Below the pieces are notes generated by a model. The model saw only the letters and a program-made list of their open reading frames with translations. It was not told the origin of the DNA and made no database searches. The position numbers and the translations under genes were made by a program. This document shows positions 36,111 to 45,493 of a stretch of 64,000 nt of DNA, piece after piece. Every line of letters starts with the position of its first letter. Positions within the stretch are counted from its first letter, which is position 1. The DNA is from JAAXHF01 sp963665955 (GTDB lineage: Bacteria > Desulfobacterota > Binatia > Bin18), in the NCBI GenBank assembly GCA_965231765.1, contig OZ246887.1, forward strand, positions 4,154,001 through 4,218,000. The letters are read 5' to 3'.

Positions 36111-36869
36111 GTGTGTGTGACTTCTCATTTTCTGGCAGCGGTCAAAATTGATCGTGCGCAGGCAGCACGAAGGATAGCTCTACTCGTTGGGTTGGGCTGT
36201 GTGTTCTGGGTGGGCCTTGTGTGTGGCATTACCGTTGTGAATGCACCGCTGGCCGCCCAGCTCAGTCGGTTTCAATTTTCCGCGCCTTCGCCACAGGCGA
36301 ACCCCACAGGTTTAGCAAGGGGAAAATTCCTCGTTGCGAGTCGGCACCTGGATGATCCTAATTTTTCGGAATCGGTTGTGTTGTTGCTGGGGTATGGGCG
36401 GCAGGGCGCACTTGGTGTGATCATTAATCGGCCGACAACGGTCCCATTGGCTGAAGTCTTACCGGACGCCGTACAGGCCAAACCAGAATCCGGACTGGTC
36501 TACATAGGTGGTCCAGTCGCCCGCACCACAATGCTCTTGCTGCTGCGCTCCACATACCAGAGCGACGATATCGAGCAGGTGTTTGAGGATGTCTACTTTA
36601 GTGGCAGCCCAATGGTGCTGCAGAAAAAGATAGACGAGCAGGGGGGGATCTTTCGGATGTATTCTGGACACGCCGGCTGGGGACCTGGACAGCTCGACAC
36701 TGAAGTGGCCAGGAGCGACTGGCATATTGTCACGGCTGATACGGAAACTCTATTCAACATGCCGTCCGAAAAGATTTGGCCCACATGCATTCAGCGCAGT
36801 GAAGGGAAATGGGTCCGTCGGTCTGTACCACTCTTCAGCAGGTTAGGGGGGCGGAGAGAATTTTCTTGA
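36111..36869 (+). CDS. YqgE/AlgH (UPF0301) protein with N-terminal membrane anchor
   Basis: Residues about 65-250 are the YqgE/AlgH fold (RGKFLVASRHLDDPNFSESV, then ALGVIINRPTTVPLAEVLPD, and IFRMYSGHAGWGPGQLDTEV). Family members are usually about 185 residues and cytoplasmic. Here about 60 residues precede the domain and include a hydrophobic helix (LLVGLGCVFWVGLVCGITVV), so the protein should be inserted in or exported through the inner membrane. The start is GTG at 36111 or 36117. The molecular function of the family is unknown; a link to regulation of exopolysaccharide has been proposed in Pseudomonas. Confidence 0.88.
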   Translation: MCVTSHFLAAVKIDRAQAARRIALLVGLGCVFWVGLVCGITVVNAPLAAQLSRFQFSAPSPQANPTGLARGKFLVASRHLDDPNFSESVVLLLGYGRQGALGVIINRPTTVPLAEVLPDAVQAKPESGLVYIGGPVARTTMLLLLRSTYQSDDIEQVFEDVYFSGSPMVLQKKIDEQGGIFRMYSGHAGWGPGQLDTEVARSDWHIVTADTETLFNMPSEKIWPTCIQRSEGKWVRRSVPLFSRLGGRREFS

Positions 36870-36894
36870 TCGTGACAGCCGAAATCCCCCCTAA

Positions 36895-36915
36895 TCCCCC
36901 TTTTTCACAGGGGGA
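36895..36915. repeat. CCCCC-loop-GGGGG dispersed hairpin
   Basis: CCCCC at 36896-36900 pairs with GGGGG at 36910-36914 around TTTTTCACA; upstream lies a second CCCCC run (AATCCCCCCTAATCCCCC). This is a common extragenic element in many bacterial genomes. A second small hairpin (ACGCG-CTT-CGCGT then TTT) at 36921-36936 follows and could terminate yqgE transcription. Confidence 0.6.
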
Positions 36916-36964
36916 ATTAGACGCGCTTCGCGTTTTGTAACAGTGCGATAGATGGAGAGAGACG

Positions 36965-37372
36965 ATGAATCTATTAGAAGAGGGAACAGACCTGACCCTT
37001 GATTTCAAGAAGTTAGGCAGCATTGCAGACAAAAATCTCGATGTTATCCCGGTCGTTCTGCAACATGCGGAGACGGGCGAGGTGTTGTTTATTGGCTATG
37101 CCAACGATCGTGCTGTGCGTGAGGCGCTGAAAATCCGTGAGGCGGTCCTGTGGTCAACCTCACGTAATGAGCTGTGGCGTAAAGGGGCGACCTCAGGCGA
37201 CGTGCTCGACTTGGTCGAGGTGCGGGTTAACTGTGAGCAGAACTCGCTGTTATACCGCGTCGTGCCACGCACAGGCGGGGTGTGTCACACCAAAGACCAA
37301 GACGGCAACGCGCGGCAATGCTGTTACTACCGCCAGCTCAAGGATGCGGGTAAGGAGCTTGAGTTTGTGTAA
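36965..37372 (+). CDS. hisI: Phosphoribosyl-AMP cyclohydrolase
   Basis: A 135-residue enzyme for the third step of histidine synthesis, opening the purine ring of PR-AMP. Signatures are VLFIGYANDRAVREAL, the Trp-Ser-Thr-Ser-Arg substrate loop (LWSTSRNELWRKGATSGD), and zinc ligands Cys in VNCEQNSLLYRV and in GGVCHT. It is the single-domain form without the HisE pyrophosphatase. No other his gene is near; it is followed 20 bases later by an LLM gene, an unusual pairing. Confidence 0.96.
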   Translation: MNLLEEGTDLTLDFKKLGSIADKNLDVIPVVLQHAETGEVLFIGYANDRAVREALKIREAVLWSTSRNELWRKGATSGDVLDLVEVRVNCEQNSLLYRVVPRTGGVCHTKDQDGNARQCCYYRQLKDAGKELEFV

Positions 37373-37392
37373 GTACGACAGGAGAGAACCAC

Positions 37393-38244
37393 ATGGATCT
37401 TGGCGTTTTCAGTTTTAATACCGAATATACAATGCCGGCCGACGAATTGGCCAAGGAGTGTGAATCGCGGGGATTTGAGTCCTTATGGCTGCCGGAGCAC
37501 ACCCATATTCCGGCCAGTCGTGAGTCCCAATATCCTGGTGGGGGAGAGTTGCCGGAAGAATACGCCCACATGTCCGATCCTTTCATTGGGTTGGCAGCAG
37601 CAGCAGCGGTAACGAAGACGTTAAAGCTGGGGACTGGAATTTCGCTGGTGACTGAACACGATCCGATCGTACAAGCCAAGCAAGTTGCATCGCTGGATCG
37701 TATCTCGAATGGCCGCTTTCTCTTTGGTATTGGTGCTGGCTGGAACAAAGAAGAAATGGCCAACCATAGTACGCCACCCAATAAACGTTGGAAAGTCTTG
37801 ACGGAGCGTATTCAGGCTATGAAGGTCCTGTGGACTGAAGACGAAGCCTCGTACCATGGTGAGTTTGTGAATTTCGATCGGATTTGGTCATATCCCAAGC
37901 CGCTGACCAAACCCCATCCGCCTATCCTGTTGGGCAGCCTCAGTTCACGCCTGGGCCGACAGCGTGTTGTTGACCTGTGTGATGGTTGGATTCCCGTTGA
38001 GACAGCGATTGAGGATATGCCGGGGGCGATTGCCGATTTACACGACAAAGCCCGCGAAGCTGGGCGAGATCCTCATTCTATTCCTCTTTCCTTCTTCTTG
38101 GTCCACGCGCCAGGTATGGGACGGCTAGAGCGTTACAAAGCACTCGGTGCAGTCCGGACTGTTGTACGCGCCCCAACGGCAGGCCGTGATGAGATCCTGC
38201 CGTTTCTGGATAATTATGCTGAGATTGCTCAGAAGCTGGCCTAA
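37393..38244 (+). CDS. LLM class F420-dependent oxidoreductase
   Basis: A 283-residue luciferase-like enzyme of the TIGR03619 type: MDLGVFSFNTEYTMPADEL at the N-terminus, ESLWLPEHTHIPASRESQYP, KLGTGISLVTEHDPIVQAKQ, and GRFLFGIGAGWNKEEMANH. The HTHIP motif is typical of F420-linked members. AGGAGAG precedes the ATG and hisI ends 20 bases upstream, so both are likely on one transcript. Its substrate is unknown; with three other LLM genes in the first 11 kb the organism seems to make F420 or to rely on FMN versions. Confidence 0.9.
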   Translation: MDLGVFSFNTEYTMPADELAKECESRGFESLWLPEHTHIPASRESQYPGGGELPEEYAHMSDPFIGLAAAAAVTKTLKLGTGISLVTEHDPIVQAKQVASLDRISNGRFLFGIGAGWNKEEMANHSTPPNKRWKVLTERIQAMKVLWTEDEASYHGEFVNFDRIWSYPKPLTKPHPPILLGSLSSRLGRQRVVDLCDGWIPVETAIEDMPGAIADLHDKAREAGRDPHSIPLSFFLVHAPGMGRLERYKALGAVRTVVRAPTAGRDEILPFLDNYAEIAQKLA

Positions 38245-38294
38245 GAGGAGTCCGGTTGCATACTCAATCAGTCCTCGTGAGATTGGCCCAGATG

Positions 38295-39251
38295 TCAAGG
38301 CGTATTCATCGTCCGCACCGGCTCTCCCTTCAAGAATGCCTGAATATTCTCGACGGTGTGATCAAAGAAGATTTTGTATGTCTCAGTTGTCACATATCCA
38401 ATATGCGGAGTAATGACGGTATTCTCTAATGTTCTGAGTGGATGATCGAGCGTCAATGGTTCCTCATCAAACACATCCAGCCCGGCTCCAGCAATCGTTC
38501 TGTTTTGGAGGGCTTGATTGAGAGCCTGTTCGTCTACAATTGGTCCACGCGAAGTATTGATGAGGTAGGCGGTCGGTTTCATCAGCCCTAGCTCGCGTGC
38601 GCCGATCAACCCCTGCGACCGACTGCTTAATACTAAATGGACGGATAGAATGTCTGACTGCGATAGCAGCTCATCTTTGCTGACTAACGTTGCCCCACAT
38701 TCTGCCGCCCGCTCAGCGGTCAGGTTTTGACTCCAGGCAATCAGCTCCATTTGGAAGGCTTTGCCAACGGCCGCAACTTGTGAGCCTAATCGACCGAGTC
38801 CCATCAGACCGAGTGTTTTGCCATTCAAGCCCAGGCCCATACTGACCTGCCATTGGCCTGCACGGACGGCTTGGTCTTCACGCGGAATGTGGCGCAGCAG
38901 AGCCAGAATGAGTCCCCAGGTCAGCTCCGCAGTCGGGTACATGACACCACTTGTCCCGCAGACCAGCACGCCACACTGTGCTGCCGCGTCTAGGTCAATG
39001 GCGGCGTTGCGCATGCCGGTGGTGGTGAGGAGTTGTAGCTTGGGCAGTTTCTCCAACAGGCGGCGCTGAAAAGGCGTGCGCTCCCGCATGGCCATGACAA
39101 TTTCGAAATCTTTGAGACGCTGTGCGACGGCGTCTTCGTCTTTGAGGTGATCTGGGAAGATCTGGATTTCGACATCTGATGGCAGCATACTCCAGTCGGT
39201 CATTTCAAGAGCAATATTCTGATAATCATCTAGAATGGCAATACGTACCAC
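38295..39251 (-). CDS. D-2-hydroxyacid dehydrogenase
   Basis: A 318-residue NAD-dependent dehydrogenase of the phosphoglycerate/formate-dehydrogenase-like family. The Rossmann motif is GLGRLGSQVAAVG, catalytic Arg is in HLVLSSRSQGLI, Glu in DVFDEEPLTLDHP and His in NTVITPHIGYVT. The start is GTG with GGAG nine bases upstream. The substrate could be glyoxylate, hydroxypyruvate or another 2-ketoacid. The propeller and VOC genes lie upstream on the same strand, separated by a repeat hairpin. Confidence 0.92.
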   Translation of the reverse strand: MVRIAILDDYQNIALEMTDWSMLPSDVEIQIFPDHLKDEDAVAQRLKDFEIVMAMRERTPFQRRLLEKLPKLQLLTTTGMRNAAIDLDAAAQCGVLVCGTSGVMYPTAELTWGLILALLRHIPREDQAVRAGQWQVSMGLGLNGKTLGLMGLGRLGSQVAAVGKAFQMELIAWSQNLTAERAAECGATLVSKDELLSQSDILSVHLVLSSRSQGLIGARELGLMKPTAYLINTSRGPIVDEQALNQALQNRTIAGAGLDVFDEEPLTLDHPLRTLENTVITPHIGYVTTETYKIFFDHTVENIQAFLKGEPVRTMNTP

Positions 39252-39273
39252 TATACATTCTCCAGCTAAAATT

Positions 39274-39330
39274 CCCTCTCCCTGAGGGAGAGGGCTAGGC
39301 CTGTCCTTGAGTTTGTCGAAGGGGTGAGAG
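39274..39330. repeat. Extragenic palindrome and attached repeat
   Basis: CCCTCTCCC (39274-39282) and GGGAGAGGG (39286-39294) form a 9-bp perfect stem with a TGA loop. It is followed by GCCTGTCCTTGAGTTTGTCG and AAGGGGTGAGAG, another element known from many genomes. It lies between two genes of the same strand and may mark an operon boundary. Confidence 0.7.
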
Positions 39331-39337
39331 ATCTGAT

Positions 39338-40324
39338 TTATTTGTTCAACCGCACAAACTTTTGCAACACATGCCCGTCAAGCGGGATCAGACCCTGTCT
39401 GCCGCCGGCGCTGTAGTTCACCTCGCTGACGTACAAATCTCCCCGAGAGTCCGCCCAGATACCATGCGGGGCATAAAAATTACCTGGCTCTAAACCATGT
39501 CCGCCAAAGCGGTGTTGGACTTCTCCATCCAGGGTCAGGACGCTCACGCACGACGGCGGTTCATGGGGTGGAACCTCTGCACCTAGGCCATTTGGCATGT
39601 TGGCGACTTTAAAGCCCAGCTCGGCAACAAACATGTTTTCATCGGCGTCAATATACAAATCGTCCGGACGGTTCACATGTGTCCATTCAGTGATGTATTC
39701 GCCATCGGCTTTGAAAATCTGAATGCGTGAGTTCTCGCGGTCGGCGACGTATACGGTTCCGCGCCGATCAACGGCAATCGCGTGCGGAATTTTAAATTGG
39801 CCGGGACCGCTGCCGGGCTCGCCCCACGAGAAGAGGAGTTCGCCAGCAGCCGAGAATTTATGCACCCGGGCATTGCCGTAGCCATCCGCAATATACATAT
39901 CGCCGTCTGGCGACAGAGCGACATTCGTCACCATATTGAACGGACCCGCCGATTGTTTGACTGGAGTGGTCCAGGCTTCGAAGCCGGTATCGGCAGGTTT
40001 GCCTTCCTCACCCAGAGTTTTAAGCAGGGTGCCGTCTGGTTTGAAGAGGCGAACCGTATGGTCAAAATTATCTGCGCAGTAAATGGTATCATCCGGGCCA
40101 ATAAAAATACCGTGGGCGTTGGCGAACACGCCTTCTCCCCAGGCGTTGACAAACGTGCCATCCCGATCAAAGACAATCATCGGGTGCTCACCACGGTTAA
40201 AGGCATAGACCCGATCTTGGGAGTCCGTGGCCACGCCTGCCACCTCAACAAACGACCAGCCTTCGGGCATTTGCTCCCAACCTTCGATCACTTCGTATTC
40301 GACTTTGTTAGTGCCAAGTGCCAT
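39338..40324 (-). CDS. NHL-repeat six-bladed beta-propeller protein
   Basis: A 328-residue propeller with repeating blades such as DSQDRVYAFNRGEHPMIVFD, DDTIYCADNFDHTVRLF, DGDMYIADGYGNARVHKFSA and GTVYVADRENSRIQIF. The layout resembles the lyase domain of peptidylglycine amidation enzymes and bacterial 6-bladed proteins of unknown function. No signal peptide is seen. AGGAGG precedes the ATG and the VOC gene ends 14 bases upstream, so they form an operon. Confidence 0.88.
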   Translation of the reverse strand: MALGTNKVEYEVIEGWEQMPEGWSFVEVAGVATDSQDRVYAFNRGEHPMIVFDRDGTFVNAWGEGVFANAHGIFIGPDDTIYCADNFDHTVRLFKPDGTLLKTLGEEGKPADTGFEAWTTPVKQSAGPFNMVTNVALSPDGDMYIADGYGNARVHKFSAAGELLFSWGEPGSGPGQFKIPHAIAVDRRGTVYVADRENSRIQIFKADGEYITEWTHVNRPDDLYIDADENMFVAELGFKVANMPNGLGAEVPPHEPPSCVSVLTLDGEVQHRFGGHGLEPGNFYAPHGIWADSRGDLYVSEVNYSAGGRQGLIPLDGHVLQKFVRLNK

Positions 40325-40338
40325 CCTGATTCCTCCTG

Positions 40339-40806
40339 TTAGGGTACGCGTTGATCAAGCTGGATGACGATACCATCTGGGTCTTTAAACAGCGTCGTCA
40401 GGACTTTGCCGCCTTGTGCTTCGCCATACGCAACGCTATCGAAGGCTTTTGGAGCAAGGACAACCGGTACGCCTGCTGCCTTCACTTTTTCGAACGTCTC
40501 CTCCAAATCGTCCACCCAGAAGGCGAAGTGATGGATGCCAACTTGAGTCAGATTAATTGCCTCGCCCGAAGTTGGACGGTTCTGGGACAGGACAATGAAA
40601 GTTGCGTCCGGGCCATCTTCCCAGCGTAGATACACTCCGTGGCGACCGGGCCGCTCGGAGCCAGTGACCGTCTGGATCATCCCGCCTGGGTTTTCGTTCG
40701 GATCGTTGAGCGTGACTTTTAGCCCCAAAAGGTCGCGGTAGAATTTTAGCGATTCCTCCATATTGCTGACACCGATTGCGATATGTGAAGTGGCTCTGAT
40801 TTTCAT
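40339..40806 (-). CDS. VOC family (glyoxalase/dioxygenase-fold) protein
   Basis: A 155-residue vicinal-oxygen-chelate protein with paired beta-alpha-beta-beta-beta units. Likely metal ligands are His in SHIAIGVSNME (residue 8), His in QVGIHHFAFWVDDLE and a C-terminal acidic residue in FKDPDGIVIQLDQ. Such proteins are glyoxalases, epimerases, extradiol dioxygenases or resistance proteins. It is first of the two-gene unit with the propeller protein. GGAGGGG precedes the ATG. Confidence 0.9.
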   Translation of the reverse strand: MKIRATSHIAIGVSNMEESLKFYRDLLGLKVTLNDPNENPGGMIQTVTGSERPGRHGVYLRWEDGPDATFIVLSQNRPTSGEAINLTQVGIHHFAFWVDDLEETFEKVKAAGVPVVLAPKAFDSVAYGEAQGGKVLTTLFKDPDGIVIQLDQRVP

Positions 40807-40897
40807 ACTCCCCTCCTTAGCATGCGTGCTCCTGACTGGCAGCTATGACATGGTTTACTGTGACAGTCCAGACGCGTAGGGACTCGCCAAGAAAACG

Positions 40898-42370
40898 TCA
40901 CAAACGGTCAGCTATACGGCACTGTATCAACTGACTCTTGCGTTCGTACAGACTCTGTTCAAGCCCCACCCGATATTGCTGCGGGTCGTGGATGCGTTTC
41001 ACTAGGGGTGATAAAAAGTGAAGCTGGTCTTGAACACGCTGGCGAATCTGGGTCAGTGATGAGTCCTCATAGACCACTTTCCCTCCACGGAAGACTGGCA
41101 CTAACAGGTCGGTAAAGTCCGTTTCGTCCGTAATAGTCCAGTGCTGTGAGCCGTCTGTCTGGTTCACTCGTGTCCATCCATCTGTCAGACCGGTCTGGGC
41201 ATCGTACAACACGTCACACAAAAACTCATTTTTTGTGTGATAGCGTCGCACCTGGAGAATGCCCGGATTGGTGGTCTTAGCCTCCTCATCAGACAGTTTG
41301 AGTTTGTATTGCCACGGACCATCTGGAGCACGGATGGCATTCAGTTTGTACACGCCACCCAAGGCTGGATGGTCAAAGGCCGTCACCAGCTTTGTGCCGA
41401 TGCCCCACAGGTTGATCGGGGCGCCACGTTTTTTGAGGGCCGTGATGCTGTATTCATCCAGGTCGCTGCCGCCGACAATGGCGGCGTCAGGAAACCCAGC
41501 TTCGTCGAGAATCTTGCGGGCTTCGATGCTGAGCTGGCCAAGATCACCTGAATCTAAACGAATGCCGCTCATTGTATGGCCATTTTCCTTGAGCCACTTG
41601 CCGACCTCAACCGCTTTGCGGATGCCCTCGTGTGTGTTGTAAGTATCGACGAGAAAAATACAGTTGTTAGGCATGGCTTCGGCATAGGTCTGAAACGATT
41701 CTCGCTCATCGTCAAAGGCCATGACCCAGCTATGGGCATGGGTGCCTCTGACCGGAATGCCAAATATTTTGCCGGCTAAGACATTTGACGTTGCCGCGCA
41801 GCCGCCAAGATACGCTGCCCGACTGGCGCTGAGTGCCCCATCAATGCCTTGCGCGCGCCGCAGGCCAAACTCTAAGACCGGCTCTCCTTGGGCGGCGAGA
41901 CAGATACGGGCGGCTTTGGTGGCAATCAGCGTCTGAAAATTGATGATATTGAGTAGAGCTGTTTCAATGATCTGACATTGCAGCAGCGGGCCTTGGACTC
42001 GGATCAATGGTTCGTGCGGAAAGACGACTGTGCCTTCAGGCACGGCGTCAACGTGACAGGAAAACTGGACCTGCTGTAGATAGTCGAGGAAAGCCTGGTC
42101 AAAGAGCGGTGTGTTGTCAGTCCCACGCAGCTCTGCCAAGTAGTCAGTATCTTCTGCTGTGAAGGTGAATCTGCTGAGTAAGTCGATGATATAGGCGAGA
42201 CCGCAGGCGATACTAAAGCCGCCCTGAAACGGCTGCTGACGAAAAAAGAGGCTAAAAACAGCTTCTTTTTGGGTCAGTCCTGACTTCCAGTAGCCAGCGG
42301 CCATGGTCAGCTGGTAGAGGTCAGTCAGCAGGGCGAGAGAGGGTTGGTAGAGCTGGGAAGGGATATGCAT
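40898..42370 (-). CDS. pncB: Nicotinate phosphoribosyltransferase
   Basis: A 490-residue enzyme joining nicotinate to PRPP in NAD salvage. Markers are LLTDLYQLTMAAGYWKSG at the N-terminus, FGLRRAQGIDGALSASRAAY, GTHAHSWVMAFDDERESF, SGIRLDSGDLGQLSIEARKI and AIVGGSDLDEYSI. The start at 42370 (MHIPSQLYQPSLALLTDLYQ) fits family members; the frame remains open to 42514 but crosses an 18-bp tandem repeat and the divergent CoA-transferase start. The ribosome site is weak. The C-terminus is of the long bacterial type. Confidence 0.93.
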   Translation of the reverse strand: MHIPSQLYQPSLALLTDLYQLTMAAGYWKSGLTQKEAVFSLFFRQQPFQGGFSIACGLAYIIDLLSRFTFTAEDTDYLAELRGTDNTPLFDQAFLDYLQQVQFSCHVDAVPEGTVVFPHEPLIRVQGPLLQCQIIETALLNIINFQTLIATKAARICLAAQGEPVLEFGLRRAQGIDGALSASRAAYLGGCAATSNVLAGKIFGIPVRGTHAHSWVMAFDDERESFQTYAEAMPNNCIFLVDTYNTHEGIRKAVEVGKWLKENGHTMSGIRLDSGDLGQLSIEARKILDEAGFPDAAIVGGSDLDEYSITALKKRGAPINLWGIGTKLVTAFDHPALGGVYKLNAIRAPDGPWQYKLKLSDEEAKTTNPGILQVRRYHTKNEFLCDVLYDAQTGLTDGWTRVNQTDGSQHWTITDETDFTDLLVPVFRGGKVVYEDSSLTQIRQRVQDQLHFLSPLVKRIHDPQQYRVGLEQSLYERKSQLIQCRIADRL

Positions 42371-42393
42371 GTGGCTGTTTGTCTTTTTTATTA

Positions 42394-42429
42394 TGATCAT
42401 CTTGTCTAACCTGATCATCTTGTCCAACC
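42394..42429. promoter_or_regulatory. 18-bp direct repeat upstream of pncB, candidate operator
   Basis: Two head-to-tail 18-bp units (TGATCATCTTGTCTAACC and TGATCATCTTGTCCAACC) differ at one base. Each has the palindrome TGATCA. They lie 24 bases before the chosen pncB start in the divergent spacer to the CoA-transferase gene, a natural place for a regulator binding two helical faces. They are translated only if pncB starts further upstream. Confidence 0.45.
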
Positions 42430-42490
42430 TGACACATATGCGCAAGTTGTTTCCTGCCGAGTAAAGAGAGGGGCGAAAAAAGGAGGAGCG

Positions 42491-43729
42491 ATGACCAAGG
42501 ATGAATTTTTCCAAGAGGCCGATTCGACAACGACTGGTCCGTTAGATGGGATTGTGGTGCTGGAGGCATGTACGACCTACTCTGGGCCGGTTGCAGCAGC
42601 GGAACTGGCTGACATGGGGGCTGCAGTCATTAAGTGTGAGATTCCGGGTAGCGGCGATGTCAGTCGAGCGTTCCCGCCTCGGGTACCCGGTGCCCCAGAC
42701 ATCGACTGTAGCGCGCCGTTTCTCAGCATCAATCGCAACAAAAAAGCGATCACCTTGAACTTTCATCATCCGCACGGGCAAGATATCTTTCGCCAGCTAG
42801 CGCGTCGGGCTGACATTGTGATCCAGAACTTTCGGCCCGGGACCATGGACAAGTGGCATATTGGCTACACTGACATCCAACAGGTCAAGCCAGACATTGT
42901 GTACGTCTCGATATCGTGTTTGGGCCAGTGGGGACCACTGGCCCATAAAGTCGGCTACGACATTGATGCCCAGGCTATGGGTGGGCTGATGTCGATTATT
43001 GGTCACGCAGACGGTCCTCCGCTTAAAACGGGCAATGGTATTGCAGATTATCTGACTGGCATTAAAGCGGCCCAGGCGGGTCTGGCGGCTATCGTGAGTC
43101 GGCTACGGACAGGCCAAGGGCAGCATGTCGAGATTGCGATGGTCGACGCTGTCCTGTCTGTTACCGAAGGGGGGATTATGCAGGCTGCCACATGTGGCGA
43201 AGTGTGGAAACGGGACGGCAACCATCATCCTGCCGTATCACCAGCGAACACTTTCGCCTGTACAGACGGCTACATCATCCTTGCCGTAGCCCATGCCAGG
43301 CAGTGGCAGCGCCTGTGCACAATCATAGGCCGAGAAGAGCTGGTTGATGATGCCCGGACTGCGACAGTCTCAGCCCGCAAGCAGCATGAGACGTTTGTCG
43401 AGGACGCAATCAGCGAGTGGACACAAACGCAGACTGTGCGCGATGCCGTTGCCCAGCTGAATGCTGAAGGCATCGCGTCTTCGCCTATTTTGGGCTTTGA
43501 CGACATTATCCAAGAAGAACATTTTAAGGTGCGTGAGATGGTGTGTGAGGTGGAACACTCGACAGCTGGGAAAATTACCCACTATGGCGTTGCGCCCAAG
43601 TTTGCCCGGACACCAGCTCGGGTTCGAACACCTGCACCGCTGCTAGGGCAAGATAATGCTGAGGTGTATGGGCAGTTGGGATATAGCGCGGAGGCGCTGG
43701 AGGAGTTGCAAAAGGAGGGAGTGATCTAA
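42491..43729 (+). CDS. CaiB/BaiF family class III CoA-transferase
   Basis: A 412-residue CoA-transferase moving CoA between carboxylic acids. The family layout is clear: VVLEACTTYSGPVAAAELAD, the CoA-binding NRNKKAITLN, VIQNFRPGTMDKWHIGY, and the catalytic Asp157 in KVGYDIDAQAMGG. The C-terminal part (KFARTPARVRTPAPLLGQDN) is also typical. AAGGAGGAG lies before the ATG. It is divergent from pncB. The acid substrates are not predictable; neighbours give no acyl-CoA dehydrogenase. Confidence 0.93.
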   Translation: MTKDEFFQEADSTTTGPLDGIVVLEACTTYSGPVAAAELADMGAAVIKCEIPGSGDVSRAFPPRVPGAPDIDCSAPFLSINRNKKAITLNFHHPHGQDIFRQLARRADIVIQNFRPGTMDKWHIGYTDIQQVKPDIVYVSISCLGQWGPLAHKVGYDIDAQAMGGLMSIIGHADGPPLKTGNGIADYLTGIKAAQAGLAAIVSRLRTGQGQHVEIAMVDAVLSVTEGGIMQAATCGEVWKRDGNHHPAVSPANTFACTDGYIILAVAHARQWQRLCTIIGREELVDDARTATVSARKQHETFVEDAISEWTQTQTVRDAVAQLNAEGIASSPILGFDDIIQEEHFKVREMVCEVEHSTAGKITHYGVAPKFARTPARVRTPAPLLGQDNAEVYGQLGYSAEALEELQKEGVI

Positions 43730-43911
43730 GGTGATTTTCGGTTGAGTGTATCCTTTTAGTAGGCCAGGCCAAGGTCTGGGTTACGTAAAGGTCGGTGCTG
43801 TTGGCGAATTGCCCGCCAGGCTGGTGTGGGAGCAGCAAACGGTGAGTGCCCAATTTGAGCCCGTTGCTCTTCCTGCCACGAGGCGGTCGCGCGGGTCAGA
43901 AGGGATGGATC

Positions 43912-45493
43912 GTGATAATACGGCGCCTTCTCAAGATTTTTGCCAGCGTCGTAGCTGGGCTCGGCCTGCTTGTGGGTGGGGGGTGGTTTGTTCTCCAGCT
44001 TCCCGCAGCGCCTGAGGTCCCGAACCAGGAGCAGCTTGTGTTCTCCAACGTGACTGTGATCAACCCAGGCCGCACCCGACAAGCTGGCCAGACCCTTACG
44101 TCTGAGGGCGGACAGATTATTTCGATCTCCGCAACGAGCTCCGACAGCCCCACCTCCGAGGCTAGCGATCGTTTTTCTGGTGCCTACGTGCTCCCTGGCC
44201 TGATCGATATGCATGTGCATCACACAGCCATTGACTGGGAGCTGTACGGCCTGCTCTTTCTGACGCATGGGGTCACGACGGTCCGCGACACGGGGTACGC
44301 CAATACAACAGTCCTCAATAAACGACAACAGCTCCAGCATGGCGAGTATGCTGGGCCGCGTCTTTTTGCTTGCGGACCTATCCTTAGATGGCGATCCACC
44401 TTCTGTCGCCTGGTTTCGGACCGTCCACACCCCAACCGAAGCCCGAACAGTCGTTGATGAAATAGCGAAAGCGGGAGTGGACTGTGTGAAATCGTACTGG
44501 GGTCTCTCCGCCGAGACGCTCGCGGCGATCCGTAAAGCGTCCACACAGCATGAGCTGCCCGTTGTGGGCCATATCCCCTTTGCCGTCCCCTTTGAAAGAG
44601 CCCATGTCAGCGACGTTCAGCACCTGACAGGTGTCCCGGTAACCTCGAACCATGTAGCAACAACCACGACAGAGCTGACCGCCCGGTACGTAGCCTTTAT
44701 CGCAGCATGGCGGGAGGTTGATGCAGCCCGGGTGGACTTCATCGTCCAGACGTCCGCACAGCAGGGACTCGCTCATACTCCCACACTTGTGGTCAATGCC
44801 GGGGTTGCGCAGTTGCGCGACTACCCAAAACTGCTCGATGATCCCGTATCGCATCTGCTGCCACGGTGGTATCGTGAAGTGTTCTGGCAACCACCGGCAG
44901 CATTTGATGCGACCTTCTATGAGCACTTAGATGTGGCGCTGCCTAAAATGAAGGAAGTGGTCTCTCAGCTCCACAAAGCCGGGGTGCGGATTCACGTGGG
45001 CACTGACTCCCCCAATCCGTTCGTGGTGCCAGGTGCGGGCTTTCACCAGGAGCTGCGCCTCTTAGTAGAGGCGGGGCTGACACCTGAAGAGGTCTGGCTG
45101 GCGGCGACGCGCTGGGCAGGCGAATCCTTAGGTGTGCCCAAACTCGGGACCCTAGGGGAGGGAGCACCAGCCGATTTCCTCCTCTTTCGTGAAGATCCCA
45201 CTCGTGATTTGGCCGCGCTCTCAACCCTTGAAGCGGTGGTGGCCCAGGGGCGGCTCTATCCGAAGCCTGTACTCGATGCGGCGTTTACACGCCACCGCGA
45301 CCATTTTACCGGATGGCTCTACGATCGACTGACAATAGCCCTCATGTCTGGCATCCGGTGGATAACTTCTACTCTAAATTTGCCTCAATCAGCATCGGTC
45401 CCGATGTCTGAAACCCGTAGCGCAAAGCCTCATTCAATTCTTCCGCGGTATACACAGCCCGTGCTTCGACGCCAAAACCTTCGGCCAGTTTGA
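43912..45493 (+). pseudogene. Amidohydrolase, split by a one-base insertion
   Basis: A metal-dependent amidohydrolase with an N-terminal membrane anchor (IFASVVAGLGLLVGGGWFVL). GTG at 43912 follows AGAAGGGA. The first frame holds VLPGLIDMHVHHT (metal HxH) and ends properly at LFACGPIL; one extra A at 44386 shifts it, and the next frame resumes LDGDPPSVAWF, then CVKSYW (bridging Lys), VVGHIPF, VQHLTG and HVGTDSPNP (metal Asp). All ligands exist but in two frames. The C-terminal 40 residues run antisense into the next gene, so the original stop (near 45363) seems lost too. Sequencing error remains possible. Confidence 0.82.

Noticed and set aside
43756..44544. A 262-codon open frame on the minus strand
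   Set aside because: It is antisense to the amidohydrolase over most of its length, has no recognisable motif and no ribosome site; a shadow.
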